Below, one piece after another: positions 28,068 through 38,821 of a stretch of DNA of 64,000 bases (the first letter of the stretch is position 1; each line of letters opens with the position of its first letter). The notes under the pieces are model-generated. The model saw only the letters and a program-made list of their open reading frames with translations, did no database searches and had not been told where the DNA came from. Both the position numbers and the translations under genes were made by a program. Origin of the DNA: Kumtagia ephedrae (lineage in GTDB: Bacteria > Pseudomonadota > Alphaproteobacteria > Rhizobiales > Rhizobiaceae); assembly GCF_003012745.1 (NCBI RefSeq), contig NZ_PXYK01000022.1, positions 54,006-118,005 of the forward strand, written 5' to 3'.

Positions 28068-29333
28068 ATGCAGGAAATGAAACTTCAGGACTTCAAGAAC
28101 AAGAAGCCGATCGACCTGATCGCCTTCGCCGAATCGCTCGATGTCGAGAATGCCAGCGTCATGCGCAAGCAGGAGCTGATGTTCGCGATCCTGAAGAAGC
28201 TGGCGGCGCAGGATGTCGAGATCATCGGCGACGGCGTCGTCGAGGTGCTGCAGGACGGTTTCGGCTTCCTGCGCTCGGCCAACGCCAACTATCTGCCGGG
28301 CCCGGACGACATCTACATCTCGCCTTCGCAGATCCGCCGCTTCTCGCTGAAGACCGGCGATACGGTCGAGGGACCGATCCGCAGCCCGAAGGAAGGCGAG
28401 CGCTATTTCGCGCTGCTCAAGGTCAACTCGATCAATTTCGACGATCCGGAGAAGATCCGGCACAAGATCCACTTCGACAATTTGACGCCGCTCTATCCGA
28501 CCTCCCGGTTGAAGATGGAGATGGAAAACCCGACCACGAAGGACATCTCGCCGCGCGTCATCGACCTGGTGGCGCCGATCGGCAAGGGCCAGCGCGCGCT
28601 GATCGTGGCGCAGCCGCGCACCGGCAAGACGGTGTTGCTCCAGAATATAGCGCATTCGATCACCAGCAATCATCCGGAATGCTACCTGATCGTGCTGCTG
28701 ATCGACGAGCGCCCGGAAGAGGTGACCGACATGCAGCGCTCGGTGAAGGGCGAGGTGGTGTCGTCGACCTTCGACGAACCGGCCGTGCGGCACGTCCAGG
28801 TGGCCGAGATGGTCATCGAAAAGGCCAAGCGACTGGTCGAGCACGGGCGCGACGTCGTCATCCTGCTCGATTCGATCACCCGCCTCGGCCGCGCCTACAA
28901 CACCGTGGTGCCGTCCTCCGGCAAGGTGCTGACCGGCGGCGTGGACGCCAACGCGCTGCAGCGGCCGAAACGCTTCTTCGGCGCGGCGCGCAACATCGAG
29001 GAAGGCGGGTCGCTCACCATCATCGCCACCGCGCTGATCGATACCGGCAGCCGCATGGACGAGGTGATCTTCGAGGAGTTCAAGGGCACCGGCAATTCGG
29101 AAATCGTGCTCGACCGCAAGGTGGCGGACAAGCGCATCTTCCCGGCCATGGACATCCTCAAGTCCGGTACCCGCAAGGAAGACCTGCTGGTGCCGCGGCA
29201 GGACCTGCAGAAGGTGTTCGTGCTGCGCCGCATCCTGGCGCCGATGGGCACCACCGACGCGATCGAGTTCCTGATCGACAAGCTCAAGCAGACCAAGTCC
29301 AATTCGGACTTCTTCGATTCGATGAACACCTGA
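28068..29333 (+). CDS. rho: Transcription termination factor Rho
   Basis: Rho is the hexameric RNA helicase that ends transcription. The 421-residue protein has the N-terminal helix bundle ([18 protein letters not shown]), the RNA-binding cold-shock fold with GFGFLR, Walker A AQPRTGKT, Walker [11 protein letters not shown] and the secondary RNA-binding Q-loop and R-loop regions in [18 protein letters not shown]. Length and motifs are standard. A short inverted repeat ATCGAC...GTCGAT follows the stop, then a 200-base gap to mnmE with no other feature I can support. Confidence 0.98.
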   Translation: MQEMKLQDFKNKKPIDLIAFAESLDVENASVMRKQELMFAILKKLAAQDVEIIGDGVVEVLQDGFGFLRSANANYLPGPDDIYISPSQIRRFSLKTGDTVEGPIRSPKEGERYFALLKVNSINFDDPEKIRHKIHFDNLTPLYPTSRLKMEMENPTTKDISPRVIDLVAPIGKGQRALIVAQPRTGKTVLLQNIAHSITSNHPECYLIVLLIDERPEEVTDMQRSVKGEVVSSTFDEPAVRHVQVAEMVIEKAKRLVEHGRDVVILLDSITRLGRAYNTVVPSSGKVLTGGVDANALQRPKRFFGAARNIEEGGSLTIIATALIDTGSRMDEVIFEEFKGTGNSEIVLDRKVADKRIFPAMDILKSGTRKEDLLVPRQDLQKVFVLRRILAPMGTTDAIEFLIDKLKQTKSNSDFFDSMNT

Positions 29334-29535
29334 CGCGAGATCGACGAGGGTTGTCGATTCGCACTCGAAACAAGTCTTCTGATAAGCGGTTCGATTCGGC
29401 TCCGGAACGTACGTGGCAACCGTTGGATAGAGCCGCGACTGTCGCGGAGGTCCGCGATGGTCTGCCACCGCGAAATCGAGTGGCCACAGGCCTGCGGTCC
29501 ACGCTAGGCTGACGCCGGATTCCAACGGCTGGAAG

Positions 29536-30879
29536 ATGCGTATTACAGGCTCCTCTCCTGTTGCCGGCAAAACAAGTGACACGATCGTTGCCCTGTCGAG
29601 CGGGCGTCTGCCGGCAGGGGTCGCGGTCGTACGCATGAGCGGACCGGCGGTCAGGGAGACGATCACGGATCTTGCCGGATTGCTGCCGCCACCGCGAATG
29701 GCGCGGTTCGGTGTCCTGAGGCTGCCTGACGGGTCGGTGCTGGACAGCGGCCTGACGTTGTTCTTTCCCGGACCTCACAGTTTTACCGGCGAGGATTGCG
29801 GCGAGTTCCAGATTCATGGTGGCCGGGCGGCGGTCGATACGTTGCTGCGGACCATTGTCCAGCGGCCGGGCTGCCGGCTGGCGCAGGCGGGAGAGTTCAC
29901 GCGCCGCGCCTTCGAAAACGGTAAGATGGACCTGCTGGACGCCGAAGCGACGGCCGACATCATCGCCGCCGAGACCGAAGGCCAGCGGCGCTTCGCTGTC
30001 GAGAACAGCAGCGGCCAGCATGCGAAGCTCTACAGCGGATGGCGTGGCCGGTTGATCCGGGCGCGGGCGCTGGTCGAAGCCGAGCTGGACTTTGCCGACG
30101 AAAGCGACGTGCCCGGCTCCGTCTCGGATCAGGTTTGGGCCGACATGGAGACGCTTCTGACCGAAATCCGCGGGCATGCGGGCAGCTATGCGAAAGCCGA
30201 AATGCTTCGCGACGGTTTCGATGTCGTGCTCGTCGGCGCCCCGAATGCCGGAAAATCCAGCCTGCTGAATGCCTTGGCTCGCCGCGAGGTGGCAATCGTC
30301 ACCGACGAGCCAGGCACGACCCGCGACCTGATCGAAATCGCGCTCGATCTGAACGGCACGAAAGTAAGGTTAACGGATACGGCCGGACTGCGCGAAACCG
30401 GCGGCAAGGTGGAGCGCCTCGGCATCGAGAAGGCGCGGGCACGGGCGCAAGGAGCCTCGCTCGTGCTGGCGCTTGAAGACCTGTCCGCTCCCGTGGCGGT
30501 CAGCGAGCGCTTCCCCGGCGAAGTCCTGCGGGTGGGGACCAAGCGCGACCTGGTCGGCCAGATGGAGTCAACGGACCCGTATGACTTTCTGATCTCCTGC
30601 GTAAGCGACGAAGGTTTGCCCGAGTTGCTGGCGGCGATCGAGGACCGTGCGGCAAAGGCGGGGCCGCAGCGTGGCGAACTGATACCATGGCGGATCCGCC
30701 ATGTAGGGCTGCTTGAGCAAGCCATGACCCATCTTCGGCGCAGCCTGGCTGCGATACCATTGGAACTCCGCTCGGAGGAGCTTCGGCTGGCGAGCAATGC
30801 CCTGGGGCGGATCGTCGGAGAAATCGACGTGGAGGATCTGCTGGACGCGATCTTCGGCCAGTTCTGCATCGGCAAGTAG
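29536..30879 (+). CDS. mnmE: tRNA modification GTPase MnmE (TrmE)
   Basis: With MnmG it installs the (carboxymethyl)aminomethyl group on wobble U34. The 447-residue protein has an N-terminal formyl-THF binding domain with SSGRLPAGVAVVRMSG and HGGRAAVDTLL. An inserted G domain near residue 230-350 has G1 GAPNAGKSS, G3 DTAGLRET and G4 TKRD. The C-terminal CIGK carries the essential Cys. GGAAG before ATG 29536 is a ribosome site. A parS site and mnmG follow. Confidence 0.97.
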   Translation: MRITGSSPVAGKTSDTIVALSSGRLPAGVAVVRMSGPAVRETITDLAGLLPPPRMARFGVLRLPDGSVLDSGLTLFFPGPHSFTGEDCGEFQIHGGRAAVDTLLRTIVQRPGCRLAQAGEFTRRAFENGKMDLLDAEATADIIAAETEGQRRFAVENSSGQHAKLYSGWRGRLIRARALVEAELDFADESDVPGSVSDQVWADMETLLTEIRGHAGSYAKAEMLRDGFDVVLVGAPNAGKSSLLNALARREVAIVTDEPGTTRDLIEIALDLNGTKVRLTDTAGLRETGGKVERLGIEKARARAQGASLVLALEDLSAPVAVSERFPGEVLRVGTKRDLVGQMESTDPYDFLISCVSDEGLPELLAAIEDRAAKAGPQRGELIPWRIRHVGLLEQAMTHLRRSLAAIPLELRSEELRLASNALGRIVGEIDVEDLLDAIFGQFCIGK

Positions 30880-30883
30880 CTCG

Positions 30884-30899
30884 TGATTCACGTGAAACA
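30884..30899. promoter_or_regulatory. parS site between mnmE and mnmG
   Basis: TGATTCACGTGAAACA matches the parS consensus TGTTTCACGTGAAACA at 15 of 16 positions. It is five bases after the mnmE stop, in non-coding DNA, about 3 kb before parAB and about 3.7 kb from the candidate origin. ParB spreads from such sites for origin segregation. Confidence 0.8.
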
Positions 30900-30967
30900 T
30901 GCGCTTCACGGCCCGTGCACGAGCGCGAATACTTGACAGGCGCGGCAAGGCGCCTATTGCAAACGAC

Positions 30968-32848
30968 ATGGCACAATCAGTGATGTTCGACGTGGTGGTG
31001 GTCGGCGGCGGCCATGCCGGCAGCGAAGCTGCCGCGGCGGCTGCGCGGGTCGGTGCCCGGACCGCTCTGGTCACGATGAGCGCCGCGGCGATCGGCACCA
31101 TGTCCTGTAACCCGGCGATCGGCGGCATCGGCAAGGGCCAGCTCGTGCGCGAGATCGACGCGCTGGATGGCATCATGGGCCGTGCGGCCGACATGGGCGG
31201 CATCCAGTTCCGCCTGCTCAACCGGCGCAAAGGCCCGGCGGTGCGCGGGCCGCGCACCCAGGCCGATCGCAAATTGTATCGCGAGGCGGTCCAACACCTT
31301 ATCCAATTGCAGCCGAACCTTTCCGTCCTGGAAGGCGAAGTTGCCGAGATCGTTGTCGGGGATGGACAGACGCGTGGCCTGATACTGGCCGACGGCACGC
31401 ATATCGCTTGCGGGGCCATGGTGCTCACCACGGGTACTTTCCTGCGCGGCCTGATCCATATAGGCGAGCGGCGCATTCCCGCCGGCCGGATGAACGAGAA
31501 GGCGGCCGCCAGCCTGTCGGCTTCGCTGAGCCATGCCGGCTTCGCGCTAAAGCGCCTGAAGACGGGAACCCCGCCGCGCCTGGATACCGCAACGATCGAC
31601 TGGGCAGGTCTCGGCCGGCAGGCCGCGGACGAGGAGCCCGTGCCTTTCTCGCTGATGACCGAATCGATCGCCAATCCGCAGATCGAATGCGGCATCACCC
31701 GCACCACGGAGGCTACGCATCGCGTCATCCGCGACAATCTGCATCGGTCGGCGATGTATTCCGGCTCGATCGAGGGTGTCGGGCCGCGCTACTGCCCTTC
31801 GATCGAGGACAAGATCGTCAAGTTCGGCGACCGAGACGGCCACCAGATATTTCTCGAGCCGGAAGGCCTGGACGATCCGGTGGTCTATCCCAACGGGATT
31901 TCGACCTCTCTTCCAGAAGACGTGCAGCTCGCCCTGCTCAAGACCATTCCGGGGCTGGAGCGCGCTAAGATGCTGCAGCCGGGCTACGCGATCGAGTACG
32001 ACCACGTCGATCCGCGCGAGCTCCACGCCACGCTCGAGACCGGCAAGATCGCCTGCCTTTTCCTGGCCGGGCAGATCAACGGCACCACCGGTTACGAGGA
32101 GGCGGCGGCGCAGGGCCTGCTGGCCGGGCTCAACGCGGCACGGCGCGCTTCGGGCGAAGCCGGCGTCGTCATCGGCCGCTCCGAGGCCTATATCGGGGTC
32201 ATGGTCGACGACCTTACGACAAGGGGCGTGACCGAACCTTACCGCATGTTCACGTCCAGGGCGGAGTTTCGCCTGTCGCTTCGGGCCGACAATGCCGACA
32301 CGCGGCTGACTCCGCTTGCGGAAAAATGGGGCCTGGCGTCGGTCGAGCGCCGTAGTGCCTTTGCGGCGCTGGCTCGCCGGCGGGAGCAGGCCATGGGTCT
32401 TGCGCAATCCTTGTCACTGACGCCCAACGAAGCGCGGCGGCACGGTCTGAACATCAATATGGACGGCAAGCGACGGTCGGCCTTCGAGCTGCTGTCCTAT
32501 CCCGAAATCGATGTCCCGCTGCTGTCGGGCATATGGCCCGAGTTGGCTGCTCTCGACGCGAAGACCGCGGAGAGCCTGGAGATCGAAGCAGGATATGCGG
32601 TGTACCTCGACAAGCAGACCGGGGATATCGAGCAGATAAGAAGGGACGAGGAAAGGCTGATTCCAGAAGGCCTTGATTTTGCTTCGCTTCCCGGCTTGTC
32701 CAACGAGTTGAAGCAGAAGATGGCGCATCGCAGGCCGGCATCGATCGCCGCGGCGGCGCGGATGGAAGGCATGACGCCGGCGGCGATGGCGATCATCGCC
32801 GCGCGTGTCCGCGAGGCAGAGCGGACCGCTGGAGACCGGGCGGCGTGA
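30968..32848 (+). CDS. mnmG: tRNA uridine-5-carboxymethylaminomethyl modification enzyme MnmG (GidA)
   Basis: MnmG is the FAD- and NADH-dependent partner of MnmE. The 626-residue protein starts [21 protein letters not shown] with the FAD dinucleotide loop GGGHAGSE. It contains [17 protein letters not shown] and the Cys in [12 protein letters not shown], both active-site conserved, and a C-terminal helical domain that binds MnmE. ATG 30968 is preferred over an upstream in-frame start at 30899 that would overlap the parS site. The rsmG gene overlaps its end by four bases. Confidence 0.98.
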   Translation: MAQSVMFDVVVVGGGHAGSEAAAAAARVGARTALVTMSAAAIGTMSCNPAIGGIGKGQLVREIDALDGIMGRAADMGGIQFRLLNRRKGPAVRGPRTQADRKLYREAVQHLIQLQPNLSVLEGEVAEIVVGDGQTRGLILADGTHIACGAMVLTTGTFLRGLIHIGERRIPAGRMNEKAAASLSASLSHAGFALKRLKTGTPPRLDTATIDWAGLGRQAADEEPVPFSLMTESIANPQIECGITRTTEATHRVIRDNLHRSAMYSGSIEGVGPRYCPSIEDKIVKFGDRDGHQIFLEPEGLDDPVVYPNGISTSLPEDVQLALLKTIPGLERAKMLQPGYAIEYDHVDPRELHATLETGKIACLFLAGQINGTTGYEEAAAQGLLAGLNAARRASGEAGVVIGRSEAYIGVMVDDLTTRGVTEPYRMFTSRAEFRLSLRADNADTRLTPLAEKWGLASVERRSAFAALARRREQAMGLAQSLSLTPNEARRHGLNINMDGKRRSAFELLSYPEIDVPLLSGIWPELAALDAKTAESLEIEAGYAVYLDKQTGDIEQIRRDEERLIPEGLDFASLPGLSNELKQKMAHRRPASIAAAARMEGMTPAAMAIIAARVREAERTAGDRAA

Positions 32849-33480
32849 GCGCCGAAGCATTCGAGGCGCTTGTCAAGATCGCAGGGCCTGTTTCACGTGA
32901 AACTTTCTCCCGCCTGCAGCGGTTTGTCGCACTTTTCCAGCGCTGGAACGCGGTAACGAATCTGGTTGCCGCTTCGACGGTGGAGGATCTGTGGGCCCGC
33001 CACATTCTTGACAGCGCGCAATTGGCAAAGCTCCGGCCGCTGTCCGGCAGATGGGTCGATCTCGGGTCCGGCGGCGGCTTTCCGGGCCTCGTCTTGGCCA
33101 TTCTGGGGCGCGAGACGCCGGGCTTCCGTATAGACCTGGTCGAGAGCAACCGAAAGAAGGCCGGGTTCCTTCAGACGGCAAGCGGCGAGCTCGGCCTGCC
33201 GGCGGCCATCCATGGACGGCGGATCGAACAGGTCCACGAAAAAATCGGGCAGGTCGACGTCGTCACGTCGCGCGCCCTCGCACCCCTATCCCACCTGCTG
33301 GCTCTTTCGGAGCCATGGCTGACAAAGGGTGCAACGGCGCTTTTTCACAAAGGTCGGGAATATCGCCGCGAGATCGAAGAAAGTTCTCACTTGTGGCACT
33401 ATCACCTGATAGAACACCCAAGCGCGGTCGAATCGCAGAGCGTTATCCTAGAGATAAGCCGGCTGGATCGGGCGCGCTGA
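32845..33480 (+). CDS. rsmG: 16S rRNA (guanine527-N7)-methyltransferase RsmG (GidB)
   Basis: RsmG methylates G527 of 16S rRNA with SAM; loss gives low-level streptomycin resistance. The 211-residue protein has [18 protein letters not shown], then [14 protein letters not shown] (SAM loop), [14 protein letters not shown] and [15 protein letters not shown]. It starts at GTG 32845, overlapping the mnmG stop as GTGA. A near-perfect parS site lies at its 5' end in coding DNA. Confidence 0.97.
   Translation: MSAEAFEALVKIAGPVSRETFSRLQRFVALFQRWNAVTNLVAASTVEDLWARHILDSAQLAKLRPLSGRWVDLGSGGGFPGLVLAILGRETPGFRIDLVESNRKKAGFLQTASGELGLPAAIHGRRIEQVHEKIGQVDVVTSRALAPLSHLLALSEPWLTKGATALFHKGREYRREIEESSHLWHYHLIEHPSAVESQSVILEISRLDRAR
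32889..32904. promoter_or_regulatory. parS site within the 5' end of rsmG
   Basis: TGTTTCACGTGAAACT matches the parS consensus at 15 of 16 positions and retains the perfect 14-bp core GTTTCACGTGAAAC. It lies in rsmG about 0.6 kb before parA; parS near or within rsmG-parA is typical of bacterial chromosomes. Confidence 0.9.
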
Positions 33481-33505
33481 CAGAAACAGCCATCGCGGCG
33501 GAACC

Positions 33506-34303
33506 ATGTCCCAATCGCCTCGGATCATCACCATCGCCAACCAGAAGGGCGGGGTGGGCAAGACCACCACCGCCATCAACCTGGCGACGGCCCTGGCCGC
33601 GATCGGGGAGCGGGTCTTGCTCGTCGATCTCGATCCGCAGGGCAATGCCAGCACCGGCTTGGGCATCGACCGCCGGGATCGTGTCTCGTCCTCCTACGAC
33701 GTGCTCACCGGGGCGCTGTCGCTCGAAGACGCGGCGATGGAGACGGCCGTTCCTGGCCTGTTCCTCGTTCCCTCCACGCTCGACCTGCTCGGCGTGGAAA
33801 TGGAGATCGCAGGCACTCCCGACCGCGTGCTGCGGCTGCGCAATGCGGTTCGCTCCTCGGCAGCGAGAGTGGGTCTCTACAGCTATATCTTGATCGATTG
33901 TCCGCCCTCCCTCAACCTGTTGACGTTGAACTCCATGGCGGCGGCGGATTCCGTGCTTGTCCCGCTGCAATGCGAGTTCTTTGCGCTGGAAGGCTTGAGC
34001 CAGTTGCTCGAGACGGTCGAAGAGGTCCACCGGACGGTCAATCCCGATCTCACCATCCAGGGGATCGTCATGACCATGTATGACGGCCGCAACAACCTGG
34101 CCAATCAGGTCGTCGACGACGTGCGGGCTCATCTCGGCGACAAGGTCTACAACACGATTATCCCCCGCAACGTGCGCGTGTCGGAAGCGCCGTCGCACGG
34201 CAAGCCGGCGATCCTCTACGATCTCAAATGCACGGGCAGCCAGGCGTATCTGCAACTGGCGTCAGAAGTGATCCGGCAGGAGCGCCGCCTGCGGGCTGCG
34301 TGA
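33506..34303 (+). CDS. parA: Chromosome-partitioning ATPase ParA
   Basis: ParA drives segregation of newly copied origins by ATP-dependent nucleoid binding and release by ParB. The 265-residue protein begins [22 protein letters not shown], with deviant Walker A KGGVGKTT (residues 14-21, signature Lys included), A' [10 protein letters not shown], and Walker [15 protein letters not shown]. The short N-terminus without a helix-turn-helix is the chromosomal (type Ib-like) form. It is 26 bases after rsmG and 34 bases before parB. Confidence 0.98.
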   Translation: MSQSPRIITIANQKGGVGKTTTAINLATALAAIGERVLLVDLDPQGNASTGLGIDRRDRVSSSYDVLTGALSLEDAAMETAVPGLFLVPSTLDLLGVEMEIAGTPDRVLRLRNAVRSSAARVGLYSYILIDCPPSLNLLTLNSMAAADSVLVPLQCEFFALEGLSQLLETVEEVHRTVNPDLTIQGIVMTMYDGRNNLANQVVDDVRAHLGDKVYNTIIPRNVRVSEAPSHGKPAILYDLKCTGSQAYLQLASEVIRQERRLRAA

Positions 34304-34336
34304 GATTTATCCGGGCCGAATTGTAGGCTGAGCGAC

Positions 34337-35218
34337 ATGCCAATGAACGATGATCCTTCCAGACGCAGGCTTGGGCGCGGGCTTGCCGCGTTGATCGGCG
34401 AAATCGACAAGCCGGCGGAGCCGCAGCAGCCTATTGTGCAGGGCGAGCGCAAGGTGCCGATCGAGTTCATCGAACCCAACCCGCGCAATCCCCGGCGTGC
34501 ATTCGGCGACGCCGACCTCACCGACCTGGCTCAATCCATCAAGGAACACGGCATCGTCCAGCCGGTGGTGGTGCGGCCGTCCGGCAATACGCCGGGGCGC
34601 TACGAGATCATCGCCGGCGAGCGGCGCTGGCGGGCGGCCCAGCGGGCGGGGCTGATCGACATCCCGGTGATCGTGCGCGAGGTCAACGACCGCACGGCGC
34701 TGGAGCTTGCGATCATCGAGAACGTCCAGCGCACCGATCTCAACCCGATCGAGGAGGCGATGGGCTATCAGCAGCTCATCGACGACCATAGCTATACCCA
34801 GGCCGATCTCGGCCAGGTGATCGGCAAGAGCCGCAGCCATGTCGCGAATACGTTGCGGCTACTCAAGCTGCCCGACGACGTTCGCGGCATGCTGATCGAT
34901 GGCGCCCTGTCGGCCGGCCATGCACGGACGCTGGTGACGGCGCAGGACCCGACCGGCCTGGCCAAGCGCATCGTAGACGAGGGCCTGTCGGTGCGCCAGG
35001 CCGAGGCGCTGGCCCAGCAGCCGGCGGAGACGCCGCAAGAGGCGCCGGCCAAGACGCAGCGCGAGAAGGATGCCGATACGGTCGCGCTGGAGAAGCTGCT
35101 GACCAACGTGACCGGGCTGAAGGTCGCGATCAACCACAAGCAACAGGGCGGCGAGATGCGCATCGCCTACCGCAGCCTGGAACAGCTCGACGATTTGTGC
35201 CGCCGGCTAAAGACATAA
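34337..35218 (+). CDS. parB: Chromosome-partitioning protein ParB
   Basis: ParB binds parS and spreads as a CTP-dependent sliding clamp. The 293-residue protein starts with a basic segment RRRLGRGLAALIGE that stimulates ParA, then IEPNPRNPRRAF, the CTP-binding motifs HGIVQPVVVRP and GERRWRAAQRAG (near residue 94), and an HTH TQADLGQVIGKSRSHVANTLRLLKLP. The C-terminal dimerisation segment ends RSLEQLDDLCRRL. Target parS sites lie at 30884 and 32889, and perhaps 11384. RIME copy 3 follows. Confidence 0.98.
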   Translation: MPMNDDPSRRRLGRGLAALIGEIDKPAEPQQPIVQGERKVPIEFIEPNPRNPRRAFGDADLTDLAQSIKEHGIVQPVVVRPSGNTPGRYEIIAGERRWRAAQRAGLIDIPVIVREVNDRTALELAIIENVQRTDLNPIEEAMGYQQLIDDHSYTQADLGQVIGKSRSHVANTLRLLKLPDDVRGMLIDGALSAGHARTLVTAQDPTGLAKRIVDEGLSVRQAEALAQQPAETPQEAPAKTQREKDADTVALEKLLTNVTGLKVAINHKQQGGEMRIAYRSLEQLDDLCRRLKT

Positions 35219-35244
35219 TTGCCGAGATAGTTTGCCGGCTTATC

Positions 35245-35328
35245 CTAGACGGGTATTCCGCTCTATCTCTTTGTTTTAGCGCATGATCTTCATCCTAAAA
35301 GTCCGCGACTTTTCGGGATCATGCTCTA
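35245..35328 (+). repeat. RIME-like intergenic palindromic element, copy 3 (5'-truncated)
   Basis: About 84 bp: the left palindrome is shortened to GGGTATTCCGCTCTATC, while the right one (GCATGATC ... GATCATGC) is complete and ends CTA. It separates the convergent 3' ends of parB and holA. Its last three bases give, on the minus strand, the TAG stop of holA. Confidence 0.82.
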
Positions 35329-36378
35329 GCGTAAAGCGCCCTTGGCGTTCTGCCGGGACTCCACCGCGATCTGCAGCAGGGTGCCGTGCGCCAGGGCGAC
35401 GGCAAGGTCGGGCCGCCGCCTGGTCTGCAGCACCGTATCGTGCAGTCTGGACAGGATGCGGGCCAGCCCGCGGCTGGTCCATCGCCCCAGCGCCTGTTCG
35501 ACCAGCCGCCGACGGCTGAAAAAGACGGGTGGTTTTGCGGCAGCGACGGCGGAGGCGGCATTCGTCCCGTTCCTCTCCATCGCCACGCGCATGAGTTGAA
35601 GCGCCTGGAGCTGCCGCTGCATCGACGAAAGAACCGCATAGGCCTGGCTGGAGCCGAGTGCCTGGCGCGCGAAGGCCGCATCGAAGGCCTGGAGATTGCC
35701 CTCCAGAACGGCGTCCACGGCCTCGTCCACGGAAATTGACGAGACATCGCCGGTCAGCGCGCGGACGTCCTCCACCGATATGCTGCCGGTGCCGAGTGCA
35801 TAAAGCGCCAGCTTGGCGACCTCGCCGCGGCTGGCCATGCGATCGCCGCCGAGATTGCGGCGCAGCAGCGCGCGAGCCTCCGGATCGATCGACAGGCCGG
35901 CCTTGCGCAGCTCGTCGTCGATGACCGCGTCGACCGAGCGGGCGTCGTCGGCATAGCAAGGCAGTGCTATGCCGGCAGCCGCCGACTCCACCGCCGCCCG
36001 CAGGCCGGTCCCTTTCTTGAGGTCGCCTGCCTCGATCAGCAGGACGGCGTCGGCGAGCGGGGACGCACACAACGCCTTCACGTCTTCGGCAAAAGTCTTC
36101 TGGCCCTGCGCATTGCGCACCCACAACAGCCGGCGTCCGGCAAACATCGGGATCGTGTTGGCCTCGTCGAGAAGCCGGCCGGGATCCTTGTCGAGCTCGG
36201 CGGCGTCGAGACGAACGACCGAGAAGGGGTCGTCCAGTGCAATCCCCGTGTTTTGAGCGAAACGGCGCGCCCGCTCGCTGACCAGGCCGCGGTCGGGGCC
36301 GTAGATGAGGACGACGGGCGTCTCCTGGCGCGGCCGGGCGAGCCACGCATCGACTTCATGGGCTTTCAGCTGTGCCAT
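35326..36378 (-). CDS. holA: DNA polymerase III delta subunit (HolA)
   Basis: Delta is the clamp-opening subunit of the clamp loader. The 350-residue protein starts MAQLKAHEVDAWL and has LIYGPDRGLVSERARRF, the conserved FAGRRLLWVRNAQGQK and VLLIEAGDLKKGTGLR of the AAA+-like domain, and a C-terminal collar domain. The P-loop is degenerate, as expected for this non-ATPase subunit. Its stop codon comes from RIME copy 3. In rhizobia lptE often lies directly upstream, but here a peptide ABC operon occupies the other side. Confidence 0.95.
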   Translation of the reverse strand: MAQLKAHEVDAWLARPRQETPVVLIYGPDRGLVSERARRFAQNTGIALDDPFSVVRLDAAELDKDPGRLLDEANTIPMFAGRRLLWVRNAQGQKTFAEDVKALCASPLADAVLLIEAGDLKKGTGLRAAVESAAAGIALPCYADDARSVDAVIDDELRKAGLSIDPEARALLRRNLGGDRMASRGEVAKLALYALGTGSISVEDVRALTGDVSSISVDEAVDAVLEGNLQAFDAAFARQALGSSQAYAVLSSMQRQLQALQLMRVAMERNGTNAASAVAAAKPPVFFSRRRLVEQALGRWTSRGLARILSRLHDTVLQTRRRPDLAVALAHGTLLQIAVESRQNAKGALR

Positions 36379-36426
36379 GCGCCTGGGGTTAGCATGGTTA
36401 CGAATGGGGCGAAACGGCGTCGAGCA

Positions 36427-37215
36427 TCATGGCCGCGGGGACGCGGCCGGCAGCCGTATCGCCGCCGCGACCAGTGCCTGACCCATGGCCGATTGCGGCG
36501 CGGCGATCACGCGACGGGCGTCGCCGGTCTCGACGATGCGTCCGCCGTCCATCACGGCGATGCGGTGGGCGAAGCTGCGGGCGACGGCGACGTCATGGGT
36601 GATGAACAGATAGGCGATCTGCCGGTCCTGACGCAGACCGGCGAGCAGGTCCAGGATGTCGGCGCGCACGGAGACGTCGAGAGCCGAAACCGCCTCGTCG
36701 AGCACGATCAGCTCCGGCCGCGTGGCAATGGCGCGGGCAATCGCCACGCGCTGCCGCTGCCCGCCCGAGATCTCGTGGATACGCCGCTCTCGCAAGGCGC
36801 GGGAGAGGCCGACTTCCTCCAACAGGGCGTCGATCGCAGCCGGGCGTCCGGATCGAGGAACGAGGCCGTGGATACGCAGGGGGTCGTCGAGCACGCGCTC
36901 GACCGTGGCGCGCGGGTTGAAGGCGGCGAGCGGATCCTGGAACACCATCTGAACTCTGGGCCGCAGGCGGCGCAACGGGGCGCCGCGTAGCGCAAGCAGG
37001 TCTATTCTGTCGAAGAACAGGCTGCCTGCGTCCGGCTCGACGAGCCGCATGACCACGCGGGCGAGCGTCGACTTGCCGCTGCCGGACGGGCCGACCAGCG
37101 CCAGCGTCTCGCCGCGCGCCAGCGAGAAATCGACGCCGTCCAGTGCGGCCAGGCGGTTCTCGCCCCGCCTGAAGGTCTTTCGCAGCCCGGTGGCAGCCAG
37201 CAGGAGTTCGGTCAT
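36427..37215 (-). CDS. Peptide/nickel-type ABC transporter ATP-binding protein (second ATPase)
   Basis: This 262-residue ABC ATPase has Walker A GPSGSGKST, Q-loop VFQDPLAAFNPR, signature ISGGQRQRVAIARA, Walker B LIVLDEAVSALD and H-loop ITHDVAVA. It is the DppF/OppF-like member and begins MTELLLAATGLRKTF. It overlaps the other ATPase gene by four bases. With two permeases, the partner ATPase and a substrate-binding protein it forms a complete importer of the dipeptide/oligopeptide/nickel class; the ligand cannot be told from sequence. There is no zinc-finger-like C-terminal extension, so it is slightly short for this family. Confidence 0.95.
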   Translation of the reverse strand: MTELLLAATGLRKTFRRGENRLAALDGVDFSLARGETLALVGPSGSGKSTLARVVMRLVEPDAGSLFFDRIDLLALRGAPLRRLRPRVQMVFQDPLAAFNPRATVERVLDDPLRIHGLVPRSGRPAAIDALLEEVGLSRALRERRIHEISGGQRQRVAIARAIATRPELIVLDEAVSALDVSVRADILDLLAGLRQDRQIAYLFITHDVAVARSFAHRIAVMDGGRIVETGDARRVIAAPQSAMGQALVAAAIRLPAASPRP

Positions 37216-37993
37216 GCCCGACCCTCGCCGGGAGATGCCGGATCGTCGAGCGGCAGGCAGGAGGCAAGCAGCGCGCGTGTGTAATCGGCCTGCGGTTCCA
37301 GGATGATCCCGGTGGCGGTGCCGGTTTCGACGACCGCCCCATCCTTCAGCACGACGATGCGGTCGGCGATCGACGCGGCGAGGGCGATGTCGTGCGTGAC
37401 GATCAGCAGCGCCATGCCGGTGTCGCGCACCAGCGTGTCGATCAGCCTGACGATCCCGGCCTGGACGATGGTGTCGAGCGCGCTGGTCGGCTCGTCGGCG
37501 ATCAGCAGGGCCGGCTCGGCCGCGATGGCGGCGGCGATGCCGACGCGCTGCTTCTGGCCGCCGGAGAGCTGGTGCGGATAGGCATGCAGCAGGTTGTCCG
37601 GATCGGGCAGGCGGACCCGGCCGAACAATCCTGCGGCACGGCTCATGGCGGAGCGGCGGTCGAGGCCGAGATGGACTTCGACGACCTCGGCGACCTGACG
37701 ACCCACCGGCACGACCGAGTCGAGGGTTCCCGCCGGGTCCTGGAAGACGAAGCCGACATCCTTGCCGTTGCGTGGCGGCTGCGACAGGCCGGGCCAGGAC
37801 AGTGAGCCGCCGACCCGCGCGTCGCGCGGCAGCAGGCCGGCGATCGCCAGCGCCAAAGAGCTCTTGCCCGAGCCGCTCTCGCCGATGACGGCGACGCGCT
37901 CGCCGGCACCGATCGTCAGGTCGATGCCGGCCAGCGCCTCGCCTGCCGCGGATGCATAACGCACGCGCAGCCCGGCGATTTCCAGCAGCGGCG

Positions 37994-37997
<4 letters not shown>
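37212..37997 (-). CDS. Peptide/nickel-type ABC transporter ATP-binding protein (first ATPase)
   Basis: The 261-residue DppD/OppD-like ATPase has Walker A GESGSGKSS, Q-loop FVFQDPAGTLDSVV, signature LSGGQKQRVGIAAA, Walker B LLIADEPTSALDT and H-loop THDIALA. It starts with MTPLLEIAGLRVRYAS. Both flanking genes overlap it by four bases, so it is translated with the permease upstream and the second ATPase downstream. The C-terminus lacks the Fe-S-like extension found in classical OppD. Confidence 0.95.

Positions 37998-38817
<820 letters not shown>

Positions 38818-38821
<4 letters not shown>

Noticed and set aside
29340..29358. Inverted repeat ATCGAC/GTCGAT after rho as a terminator
   Set aside because: Only a 6-bp stem with a 7-base loop and no T-run; too weak to call.
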